Shown here: positions 44,882 to 52,596 of the stretch, piece after piece | How positions within the stretch are numbered: position 1 is the first letter of the stretch | How the letters are laid out: each line of letters starts with the position of its first letter | Assembly: GCA_035560815.1 (NCBI GenBank) | Contig: DATMYR010000045.1 | Coordinates: forward strand, 62,001 to 126,000 | Direction: 5' to 3' | Length of the DNA stretch: 64,000 bases | DNA from: UBA5314 sp035560815 | Lineage (GTDB): Bacteria > Bacillota > Syntrophomonadia > Syntrophomonadales > Syntrophomonadaceae | Notes under the pieces: generated by a model | The model's input: only the letters and a program-made list of their open reading frames with translations | What the model was told of the DNA's origin: nothing | The model's database searches: none | Made by a program: the position numbers and the translations under genes

Positions 44882-45990
44882 TGAAAGGTAAAGTTGGAAT
44901 ACTGACAACCAATTTTTTTAATCCCGAGGGAAATAGGATTATTTATGGTGGAGCCGAACGTTATGGTTTCGAGCTCACCAGGCTTTTGCTCGATCTAGAC
45001 TACAGTGTTAGGTGGTGGCAGATCGGCACCGGTTGGAGAAAGGAACTCTTGCCGGGAGTAGAAATCTGTACGATACCCGAAACCAAAAACGACTTACTTA
45101 CATTTCCCAATGTCAACCAGCATTTTTATGAACAAGCAATGGATATTGACTATGCGATTTATTTTGTGACCTTCCTGGCTTATCCCCAGGTGTTACCCAA
45201 AAGCATTTCTATCTCGCATGGGATTTTCTGGGATTACCCTGGTTTTGATTATCAGCTTACAGGCGAACAGGATAAGAAAGAATGGCTGCGCAGAATGCAT
45301 ATTGCCTTAAGTAATCCTCTGAAAATCGTCTCTGTAGATACGAACACTATGAATTGGGCGAATGCCACTTGGCCTGGTCTATCTCACAAGTTCGAATATA
45401 TACCCAACTTTGTCGATATTAATCAGTTCGGTCCCCGCCAGCCTCACCTGAAGAAGGTCCGGGTGATTTTCCCCCGGCGCCTTACTTATGTGCGGGGTCT
45501 AAATGAGACAGTCAGAGCTGCTGAAATATTGACCAGAAAATATCCCCATGTGGAGTTCCATCTTGTAGGGCGGGGTCACACCGATAAGCTGGAAGCGGAA
45601 GCTTTAAAATGGGCCTCTGAGCGTAATAATATTTACTACTACTGGCAGCCCCCCCATGCCATGGCGGAAATTCTACGTCATATGGATATTGCTCTCATAC
45701 CCACAAAAGGAACGGAAGGAACTTCGCTTTCATGCCTGGAAGCCATGGCGGCGGGCTGTGCCGTTATTGCATCCCCGGTGGGCGGACTGACAGACCTTAT
45801 TATCGATGGTTACAACGGGCTTCTGGTTAAACCGACCCCATCTGATTTGATTGATGCAATTGAGCTGTTAATCAACAATCACCAGGAAAGAGAAAGATTA
45901 GGAGAAAAAGCTCGAGAAACAGCCGCAGCCTTTAGTATGGTGCGATGGCGGGAAAAATGGACGAGAACCATCCATGAAGTTTTCAGGTGA
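44881..45990 (+). CDS. Glycosyltransferase family 4
   Basis: 369 residues from a GTG at 44881 with GGAGG 9 nt upstream. N-terminal acceptor domain with IIYGGAERYGFELTRLLLDL; C-terminal GT4 donor site with FPRRLTYVRGLNETVRAAEIL and TKGTEGTSLSCLEAMAAGCAVIASPVGGLTDLI. It ends the cluster. Acceptor and sugar are unknown. A related GT4 gene is at 55577-56647. Confidence 0.9.
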   Translation: MKGKVGILTTNFFNPEGNRIIYGGAERYGFELTRLLLDLDYSVRWWQIGTGWRKELLPGVEICTIPETKNDLLTFPNVNQHFYEQAMDIDYAIYFVTFLAYPQVLPKSISISHGIFWDYPGFDYQLTGEQDKKEWLRRMHIALSNPLKIVSVDTNTMNWANATWPGLSHKFEYIPNFVDINQFGPRQPHLKKVRVIFPRRLTYVRGLNETVRAAEILTRKYPHVEFHLVGRGHTDKLEAEALKWASERNNIYYYWQPPHAMAEILRHMDIALIPTKGTEGTSLSCLEAMAAGCAVIASPVGGLTDLIIDGYNGLLVKPTPSDLIDAIELLINNHQERERLGEKARETAAAFSMVRWREKWTRTIHEVFR

Positions 45991-46597
45991 TTTTCATTAC
46001 AGGCATTGCTTGACATCCTGGATTTATTGCTACCCGAGGCAACGCAGTCATACGAAAATTTAACCGGCGATAATATGGTTGACAGTGTACTAATACATCC
46101 AGGATCTTGTATTCATACGTAAATATTAATCGGCACCCTGGAAGCGGGGGGGTGTTAAATGTATGCAAACAGCAAGTGGATAAATCCCGGGTGTGATGGA
46201 CTTTATAGACACCGTTCTGGCGATAAAAAAGGGCGAGGCTGTACTTAAGGCATGCTTTGCCTTCTGCAAACCGGTGATACCGTTGCATTTCACAATAGAT
46301 TAGTTTAATATCATAAAGTTTTACTTCAACAACTTCTATGCCCTCTCCGGGGGAATTTTTCAACGCTAGTTCATGGCTGTTCTCCCACAGCCCGGTATAT
46401 TTTTCTACAACCACATTAGAATAAAAATTGGCGGTATTTTTGCATTTTTCTAATGCATGTGTTCTAACATCTTCTCCCAGGGCCATCCGCATGGTCCCAC
46501 AGAAGCCTATCACAACGGTAACAGGCACCACTATAACCGGTACCCCCTTACCAGTACCGATAAGATTATCGCTTACCCTGGCAACGGCAGTTAACAT
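45983..46597 (-). CDS. Hypothetical protein
   Basis: 204 residues from an ATG at 46597 with GGGAGA upstream. I recognise no domain. The N-terminus has a hydrophobic Val-rich stretch (GVPVIVVPVTVVIGFCG). The middle is mixed alpha/beta with several cysteines, and the C-terminal 60 residues are basic and irregular. It converges with and overlaps the GT4 gene by 8 nt. Coding status is moderately supported by the ribosome binding site and length only. Confidence 0.5.
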   Translation of the reverse strand: MLTAVARVSDNLIGTGKGVPVIVVPVTVVIGFCGTMRMALGEDVRTHALEKCKNTANFYSNVVVEKYTGLWENSHELALKNSPGEGIEVVEVKLYDIKLIYCEMQRYHRFAEGKACLKYSLALFYRQNGVYKVHHTRDLSTCCLHTFNTPPLPGCRLIFTYEYKILDVLVHCQPYYRRLNFRMTALPRVAINPGCQAMPVMKIT

Positions 46598-46791
46598 AAC
46601 TTCTCCCAAGTATACATATTTCTATTCGATATCTACACATTATGCGCCTGAATGAAAAAGTGGACCAATCAGCAAGGGCGTTGATAATAACATGACGTGT
46701 TTGGTTAATGAAACAGTAACATTGGGGCCAGTTATTGAAGGCTGAATACGGAATCACAGACCTTAATTATAGTTTCTTTTATCAGACTGCA

Positions 46792-48369
46792 TCATGTTTC
46801 TAAGGCAACAGCCGGGGGTTCATTAGGAAGAGCAGCAGGTGTCTGACGTTTCTTGTCGTCTTTTAAGAAAAGAAGACAAAGCACTAAGGCGAACAAGCAT
46901 AATAATGCGGCAATTACAAAGCAGTCGTCCATAGATTCAATATAAGAGCGAATAACAATCAGTTTATCAATGTAACCCAATCCCACACCCTGGGCTTGCG
47001 CCATACTCCAATTTCGGGTAACGGCCATGCCGCTTAAGGCCTCTTGAATGTGTATATAATCATTACTGCTCATATTTACCGAGTTGGCCAGTTGGGCCAA
47101 GTGCGCGACCTGGCGATGCTGCATAATCGTTGTCATCATTGCCACTCCGAATGATGCGGCTACCTGACGGATTACATTGCTCAAAGCCGAAGCCCGGCCT
47201 ACTAAATGCTGGGGAATTGAGTTCATGCCAGCGGTGGTAATGGGCATGAAACAAAAGGCCATTCCGCCCCCGCGCACGGTCATCCATACCATCATGGTGA
47301 AAAAGGATGTAAGAGCTCCAAAACTACCCATCACATAGGTCGAATAGCTAACAACCGCCAGGCCGAATATAACCACCCAGCGGGCTCCGTATTTATCATA
47401 GAGGCGGCCGCTGACAGGCATCATGATCGATGAGGCCAGGGCGGCGGGAAACATGATCAGCCCGGTTTTCATAGCCGACTGACCAAGGAAATTCTGCAGC
47501 ATTAACGGGATCAGGAAGATGGCGCCAAACAGGCCCATAGCAATCAATGCCCCTATAACAATGGACAACGTGAAAATTTTGTTCTTAAACATTCTCAGGT
47601 CCAGGAGCGGTTCTGGATGGGTTAATTCATTAAAGACAAAAATAGCAAGGCTGGTGAAGGCTACGATTTCCAGGGTGAGAATATACAGGGAAGTCCAGCC
47701 TTCCGTTGTTCCCTTGCTTATAGCTAGAAGCAGGCAGAATAATCCTACACATGATGAGATGAGACCTACAAAATCGAAATGATGGCCTTTGATTAAAGGG
47801 CTTTCGGTAAGGAGGAGTCCGGCCAGAAAGATATTGAGCAGGCCGATAGGAACATTTATGTAAAAGATTAGACGCCAGTATACGTAATCGACCAGGTAGC
47901 CTCCCAGGGTGGGGCCGATGGCCGGGGCGGCCATGGCAGCAATACCCCAAAATCCAAGAACCATGCCCATCTTGGAACGAGGAAAAGAACGGTATATCAA
48001 GGCCATGCCCAGAGGCTGCATAATGCCGCCTCCTAGAGCCTGGATGACGCGAGCAAATATCATACTGGGGAGGTTCCAGGCTAAGCCGCACAATCCGGAA
48101 CCAACGACAAACAGAGATAAAGCCAATATATATATGCGTTTATAGCCGAACCGATCACCCAGAAAACCTGATATGGGCATTATAACGCCCAGGGTCAGCA
48201 TATAGGCGGTTAAAATCCACTCAATATCATCGGTAGAGGCATTAAAGATGGCCATCATCTTAGGCAATGCCACATTGACGATGCTGCTGTCAAGTATGGC
48301 CATGAAAGTGCCCAGAATTATAACTATCAGGATCGACCAATCAATTTTTTCGCTCTTCGTATCGGGCAT
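46792..48369 (-). CDS. DHA2-family MFS drug:H+ antiporter (EmrB/QacA type)
   Basis: 525 residues and about 14 membrane helices. DHA2 motifs: TFMAILDSSIVNVALPKM, WILTAYMLTLGVIMPISGFLGDRFGYKR and RVIQALGGGIMQPLG (motif C-like). It would export toxic organic compounds with the proton gradient. The ATG at 48369 has GGAG 7 nt upstream; the longer frame adds 40 unsupported residues. There is no adjacent EmrA-type membrane fusion gene, consistent with a Gram-positive-type single-membrane pump. Confidence 0.93.
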   Translation of the reverse strand: MPDTKSEKIDWSILIVIILGTFMAILDSSIVNVALPKMMAIFNASTDDIEWILTAYMLTLGVIMPISGFLGDRFGYKRIYILALSLFVVGSGLCGLAWNLPSMIFARVIQALGGGIMQPLGMALIYRSFPRSKMGMVLGFWGIAAMAAPAIGPTLGGYLVDYVYWRLIFYINVPIGLLNIFLAGLLLTESPLIKGHHFDFVGLISSCVGLFCLLLAISKGTTEGWTSLYILTLEIVAFTSLAIFVFNELTHPEPLLDLRMFKNKIFTLSIVIGALIAMGLFGAIFLIPLMLQNFLGQSAMKTGLIMFPAALASSIMMPVSGRLYDKYGARWVVIFGLAVVSYSTYVMGSFGALTSFFTMMVWMTVRGGGMAFCFMPITTAGMNSIPQHLVGRASALSNVIRQVAASFGVAMMTTIMQHRQVAHLAQLANSVNMSSNDYIHIQEALSGMAVTRNWSMAQAQGVGLGYIDKLIVIRSYIESMDDCFVIAALLCLFALVLCLLFLKDDKKRQTPAALPNEPPAVALET

Positions 48370-48807
48370 CACATAACTCCAAATTCCATATTTGTAAGGC
48401 TGGAAAGTAAAAACAACGCGTCCCAATGGCGGGTAATACATTTGATGGATGAAACAAACCCAGGCACGGGAATGTGAACAGAAAATCATTGAAGCTGAAG
48501 ATTTCTCATGTTAAGACCAGTTCACTACCAGTTTTATTGATCAGTTGGTCTGCACTGAAATGATTTTTTCACATCTCACCCGGCTTGTCAAAGAATTCAG
48601 TAGGAAGGGACAGCATGGAAAGGCAAGAACCATGGAGCTCCAGGTTTGATTGTCAGTTGTTATAGCCGAAGATCAGCACTTCTGGTATCACATACTAAAT
48701 TAGCCTTCTATTCCTCATGGAACGCTGCTGCTGCCGGCCAAATATCTATTGTGTAGGCTCCCGTTTTTTTCATGCACGGTGATGGTCAGACAGCAGCAGC
48801 CCATTTG
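48370..48807. other. Intergenic region without recognised features
   Basis: 438 nt between two minus-strand genes. I see no gene, tRNA or known riboswitch. It should hold the promoter of the efflux pump and the end of the ferritin-like gene, but no clear terminator is visible. Confidence 0.4.
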
Positions 48808-49122
48808 CTACTGCATAGGCATCTGGAAGTTCTGCGCCTGCTGCTGCTGAATAGTCTGCTGCCCCTGTTGAATGTAATCTGCCTCAGCCGGATTGAGCAT
48901 GAAAAGCAACTGCTGCAGCTCCCCAACATGACGCCGCTCTTCATTGGCGATGTGATACAGAATCTTCTGAACCCTTTGGTCCTCGCAGGCCTGGGCATGA
49001 GCTTCATAGCCGATGATAGCCTCCAGCTCCCCGGCTAAATCTACCCGCAAGGCCTGGAGAAGTTCGGGTGGCGACAGTTTCTTGGATACATTCGCTACAA
49101 AAGGATCCCCTAATAGTGCCAT
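48808..49122 (-). CDS. Ferritin-like two-helix protein
   Basis: 104 residues from the ATG at 49122 with AAGGAG 8 nt upstream. Two helices carry Glu/His metal-ligand patterns: LAGELEAIIGYEAHAQAC and ILYHIANEERRHVGELQQLL. The C-terminus is Gln-rich (QQGQQTIQQQQAQNFQM). The half-ferritin size would need dimerisation to build a di-iron site, as in encapsulated ferritins and related rubrerythrin-like proteins. No encapsulin gene is near. Confidence 0.8.
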   Translation of the reverse strand: MALLGDPFVANVSKKLSPPELLQALRVDLAGELEAIIGYEAHAQACEDQRVQKILYHIANEERRHVGELQQLLFMLNPAEADYIQQGQQTIQQQQAQNFQMPMQ

Positions 49123-49366
49123 CTCATCCACTCCTTTTTGTCGATTAGTCTGACTCTCCCCGTGAATAAATATTCAGGATAAGTCCCCTCTAATCTGCAC
49201 TGCAGACGGTCAGGCCTGTGAATGGAGCAGATGAATTTTTCAGATATTTTCGAACAGGCTGGGACTGATGAATTGCGGCTGGATAAGCAGCCGGTGCGGA
49301 GTTCGTTATTCCAGGCCTTTATAGTATAATATCTTGCAGGTAGCGAAATATCCGGGGGTTCTTGGT

Positions 49367-50059
49367 ATGAAAAACAAAAAGCTGAGTGCGGTTCTCCATC
49401 TTGTTCTTCTGATAGCCGTGCTGACTCTAGTCACCATGCTAACCCTTCATTTCATGCCCCAGGCAACGGTTTTATTTCGTGACCCTGCGAAGTTCAGGCA
49501 GCATCTGCTGTCCTACGGCTCCTGGAGCATCCTGGTATTTATTGGCCTGCAGGTTCTCCAGGTGGTTGTGGCATTTTTGCCCGGAGAAGTCGTTCAAGTT
49601 GCCGGGGGTTATATTTACGGTGTATTTATGGGTACCATCTACTCATTGATCGGTATTCTGCTAGGCAGCTTTCTGATCTTTTTCCTTGCCCGCTTCCTGG
49701 GCTATCCAATGCTGCGGGTTTTTGTCTCCAGGCAGCAATTACAGCGCTTCGATTTCCTGTTAAATAGCAAACAAGCCGAAATGATCACCTTCCTGCTCTT
49801 CCTTCTACCCGGGGCTCCCAAAGATGTCCTGACCTATATCGCTGGGATCACCCCCATGCGCAGTGGTAATTTTTTCCTTGTAGCCATGTTAGGCCGGTTT
49901 CCCGGCATCCTGGTATCATCTCTGATCGGTGCTCAGTTGGAGAAGCAGCAATACCTCCTATCCGGAATTTTCGCCGGCCTGGCCACCCTCTTGTTCCTGC
50001 TCGGCTTCTTATACCGGGAGCGCATAATGGATCTTCTGGCCCGAAAACACCAGCCTTAA
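49367..50059 (+). CDS. TVP38/TMEM64 family membrane protein
   Basis: 230 residues, about six membrane segments. A VTT (SNARE-associated/DedA-like) domain with FLPGEVVQVAGGYIYGVFMGTIYSLIGILLGS and LLPGAPKDVLTYIAGITPM. The ATG at 49367 has GGGGG upstream. The family may act in lipid scrambling or proton-coupled undecaprenyl phosphate transport (proposed in the literature for DedA-type proteins). It is monocistronic. Confidence 0.88.
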   Translation: MKNKKLSAVLHLVLLIAVLTLVTMLTLHFMPQATVLFRDPAKFRQHLLSYGSWSILVFIGLQVLQVVVAFLPGEVVQVAGGYIYGVFMGTIYSLIGILLGSFLIFFLARFLGYPMLRVFVSRQQLQRFDFLLNSKQAEMITFLLFLLPGAPKDVLTYIAGITPMRSGNFFLVAMLGRFPGILVSSLIGAQLEKQQYLLSGIFAGLATLLFLLGFLYRERIMDLLARKHQP

Positions 50060-50180
50060 ACCCACATTTTTTAAAAAATTTTTTTCATAGAATGCTGCTC
50101 CTTTCCAGAATAAACTTCCGCAAATATCGCATTCTATTACTGTGTTCAAAATTAATTAAAAACTGAAAGGAGTGCTGAAG

Positions 50181-50363
50181 TTGAAGTTAACCCAGGAAGA
50201 ACTGCAGAGCTTGAGACACCTGATCGGTTCCCATTCAACCGCGGAAAAAAAGCTCAACTTCTATGCTGAAAATGTCCAAGACCCACAAGTCCGGCAGATG
50301 TTCCAGCAATCCGCCCAATCCGCAAGCCAGACTCGTCAAAAATTACTATCATTCTTAGGATAG
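50181..50363 (+). CDS. Small spore coat-associated protein (CotF-partner type)
   Basis: 60 residues from a TTG at 50181 with AAGGAG 8 nt upstream. It is helical and Gln-rich (LTQEELQSLRHLIGSHSTAEKKLNFYAENVQDPQVRQMFQQ). It lies 9 nt before a CotF-like gene, the usual pairing in Clostridia. Role in the coat is inferred from that neighbour. Confidence 0.75.
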   Translation: MKLTQEELQSLRHLIGSHSTAEKKLNFYAENVQDPQVRQMFQQSAQSASQTRQKLLSFLG

Positions 50364-50372
50364 GAGGATAAT

Positions 50373-50633
50373 ATGTTAAAACATCTAAGTGATAAAGAAA
50401 TGGTTAATGATGTACTTTCCCAATGCAAAAGCAGTTTAACCACCTATACCACGAGTATTACCGAATGCTCCAATCAGCAGTTGCGTCAGACATTGCAGCA
50501 GATTCGGAATTCTGATGAACAATTTCAATACCAGCTTTACCAGATGGCAGAACAAAAGGGATTTTATCGTCCGGCCAGTGATGCCAGCAGCCAGGACATT
50601 CAAATGGTGAAATCACAGCTTTCTCAAGCATAA
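50373..50633 (+). CDS. Spore coat protein, CotF family
   Basis: 86 residues. SDKEMVNDVLSQCKSSLTTYTTSITECSNQQLRQTLQQIRNSDEQFQYQLYQMAEQKGFY matches the coat F domain closely. The ATG at 50373 has GGAGG upstream. It supports a spore-forming host. Expected expression is in the mother cell late in sporulation; no sigma-K or sigma-E promoter was verified. Confidence 0.9.
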   Translation: MLKHLSDKEMVNDVLSQCKSSLTTYTTSITECSNQQLRQTLQQIRNSDEQFQYQLYQMAEQKGFYRPASDASSQDIQMVKSQLSQA

Positions 50634-50670
50634 CAAGTAAAAAGGCCCGGGTGGAATCCCGGGTTTACAG

Positions 50671-50704
50671 AAAGGGGACAAACCTAACAAGGAATGTCCC
50701 CTTT
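50671..50704. terminator. Bidirectional terminator between cotF-like gene and fetB
   Basis: AAAGGGGACA/TGTCCCCTTT stem (50671-50680 and 50695-50704) with T-runs in both directions. A second small hairpin CCCGGG...CCCGGG precedes it at 50646-50663. The GGGGACA/TGTCCCC arms resemble the dispersed repeat at 7791. Confidence 0.8.
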
Positions 50705-50706
50705 TT

Positions 50707-51507
50707 CTAATTTTTACGCAGGCTTTCCACCAGGGCCATATCTTGATTAAACATTTTCTTGAAAGAAAGTCCCACCATTAGAAGACAACCGATGGCCACC
50801 GAAGCCGCAATCATAACTTGAACGACAAACTGATAACGGACAGCTTCCAAAGGATTCATCCCAGCCAGGATCTGACCGGTCATCATACCGGGCAAACTAA
50901 CAATCCCTACTACCATTAAAGAATTGATGGTAGGCATCATACCTGCAGTCACCGCTTTCTGAATATAAGAGACCACCGCTTCCCAGGGAGAAGCCCCCAA
51001 ACAGAGCAGTTGCTCCACTTCTTCCACATGCGACTGAATTTCGGCCAGCATACGATCGAGTGACAGGGCAATGGCATTCATAGAATTGCCCAAGAGCATT
51101 CCGAAAATCGGAATCATTACCTGAGCCGTATACCAGGGACGAGGAGCAATGACTAAGACAACAACGATTAAGCCGACAACGAAAGTACTGCTGGTCAGGG
51201 CTATAAAGGAGGTTAGTGCGGGACTATGAGGAGCATTCTTGATGCGCCGGGTGGCTTCATTACTGGCTACCAGGCACATAAGCAGGAGTATGGGTATAAT
51301 CACTAGTAAAGAGTTCAAGCGAAAGACATAAGTGAGAACATAGCCGATCAAACTCAGCTGCACAAAAGCCCGCACTGTCCCCCAGAGCAGCGATTTGAGC
51401 AGCCCCAGGCGAAGCAGGGTGGAAATCAACCCGGTTATGAGCACCAATAAAACACTGAGCAGGAGCTGCCAGTTTGATATAGGAATATACCCATAATTAT
51501 GATTCAT
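50707..51507 (-). CDS. fetB: FetB-type ABC transporter permease
   Basis: 266 residues, about seven membrane segments. UPF0014/FetB family: LRLGLLKSLLWGTVRAFVQLSLIGYVL, PIFGMLLGNSMNAIALSLDR, LCLGASPWEAV and INSLMVVGIVSLPGMMTGQILAG. In E. coli FetAB exports iron and aids oxidative stress resistance; the same role is likely here. It overlaps fetA by 11 nt. Confidence 0.92.
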   Translation of the reverse strand: MNHNYGYIPISNWQLLLSVLLVLITGLISTLLRLGLLKSLLWGTVRAFVQLSLIGYVLTYVFRLNSLLVIIPILLLMCLVASNEATRRIKNAPHSPALTSFIALTSSTFVVGLIVVVLVIAPRPWYTAQVMIPIFGMLLGNSMNAIALSLDRMLAEIQSHVEEVEQLLCLGASPWEAVVSYIQKAVTAGMMPTINSLMVVGIVSLPGMMTGQILAGMNPLEAVRYQFVVQVMIAASVAIGCLLMVGLSFKKMFNQDMALVESLRKN

Positions 51508-52174
51508 GTTTTACTTCCTCCTGGCGGCTGAGGATAGAGAGAATAGAAACAGGCCCTACTTCCGATAAATCCTCATTCTGATGAGATACGAGGATGATTC
51601 CCCTTTCCTCCTTTTCAACCAACCAATATTTTAAAACAGCCATGACCCGCCGATGGCTGTCATCATCCAGGTAGGCGGTGGGCTCATCTAAAAGCAGCAC
51701 CTGGGGATGAATGAGAAGGGCGCGAATAAGGGCGGCCCGGGCTGCTTCTCCACCCGATAGGGTCTGGGCTGGCTGTTCCAACATAGATCTGCCCAAGCCC
51801 AATTCAATCATGTAAAAATCTAAACGTTCCTGTGAAAATGAAACACTATTTCGCAATCCCGCCAGGGTAAAAGGCAGGTGAAAATTATACTCCAGACTGC
51901 CGGGCAACAGAACCGGTTTCTGGGCCACATAATGGACCCGGCGCCGCCATTCCCCGGGGCTAATCTCCATCCAGGGATGTCCCTGAAGAAAGACCTGTCC
52001 CTGTTCCGAGACAATCAGTCGGGCTAACATGCGCATGAGCGTGGATTTCCCGACCCCGGATGGGCCTTTCACCGCTAAAACCGCCCCTGCCGACAGTTCA
52101 GCACTGACCTGCAAATAGCGCCCATCCTGGTTCAGGTGACGGCCCAGATCTTCGAAACGAATTAGTGCTTCTAT
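51497..52174 (-). CDS. fetA: FetA-type ABC transporter ATP-binding protein, probable ATA start
   Basis: 225 residues if translation starts at ATA (52174-52172). The only standard start in frame is a TTG at 52114, which would remove the first beta strands (IEALIRFEDLGRHLNQDGRY). GGAGGTG lies 7 nt before the ATA. Walker A GPSGVGKST, signature LSGGEAARAAL and Walker B VLLLDEPTAYLDD are present. 225 residues equals the remembered E. coli FetA length. The ATA overlaps the padR stop TAG, so a single-base change from ATG is plausible. Confidence 0.88.
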   Translation of the reverse strand: MEALIRFEDLGRHLNQDGRYLQVSAELSAGAVLAVKGPSGVGKSTLMRMLARLIVSEQGQVFLQGHPWMEISPGEWRRRVHYVAQKPVLLPGSLEYNFHLPFTLAGLRNSVSFSQERLDFYMIELGLGRSMLEQPAQTLSGGEAARAALIRALLIHPQVLLLDEPTAYLDDDSHRRVMAVLKYWLVEKEERGIILVSHQNEDLSEVGPVSILSILSRQEEVKHES

Positions 52175-52482
52175 GGTCTGTCACCTCCCGGCAATACCTC
52201 CCGCACCAGCTCTTCCAACATAGTACGGCTGGCCTGCAGCATCTCCTCACCCACGTTGGTTATCCGGTAGTAGATTCTTCTCCGACCATCGATATTTTCC
52301 TTGGTCGATGCAAGCCATCCGCTGGATTCCATCTGATGGAGGATGGGATAAACGGTCCCCGGACTTAGCCGGTATCCGTGCCTTTTCAGTTCTTCCATAA
52401 GCTCCGCGCCATAGACCCTCTCCCGGGACGCGTGATAGAGGATATGCACCCTGACAAAGCCACTTAAAATGTGTCTAATCAT
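52171..52482 (-). CDS. PadR family transcriptional regulator
   Basis: 103 residues. Winged-helix PadR type: FVRVHILYHASRERVYGAELMEELKRHGYRLSPGTVYPILHQMESSGWLAS. It overlaps fetA by 4 nt, so it probably controls the FetAB iron exporter and itself. A perfect 10-bp palindrome lies 12 nt upstream of its start. What it senses is not visible in the sequence. Confidence 0.92.
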   Translation of the reverse strand: MIRHILSGFVRVHILYHASRERVYGAELMEELKRHGYRLSPGTVYPILHQMESSGWLASTKENIDGRRRIYYRITNVGEEMLQASRTMLEELVREVLPGGDRP

Positions 52483-52493
52483 AATAACGCCTC

Positions 52494-52503
52494 TCGATAT
52501 CGA
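52494..52503. promoter_or_regulatory. Candidate PadR operator
   Basis: TCGATATCGA palindrome between the AT-rich promoter region (ATATAATAATATAG on the minus strand) and the padR start. The position fits autoregulation by a dimeric repressor. Confidence 0.4.
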
Positions 52504-52547
52504 AAATCTATATTATTATATCATAGTCCTAAAACTGGGGATAAAAA

Positions 52548-52572
52548 AAAAGGGGTCTTCCCTTCCCCTTTT
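52548..52572 (-). terminator. Terminator after deaD
   Basis: AAAAGGGG/CCCCTTTT (52548-52555 and 52565-52572) followed on the minus strand by a run of nine T. It lies about 25 nt after the helicase stop. Confidence 0.85.
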
Positions 52573-52596
52573 CTTCTATCACTATTTCATTTATTC

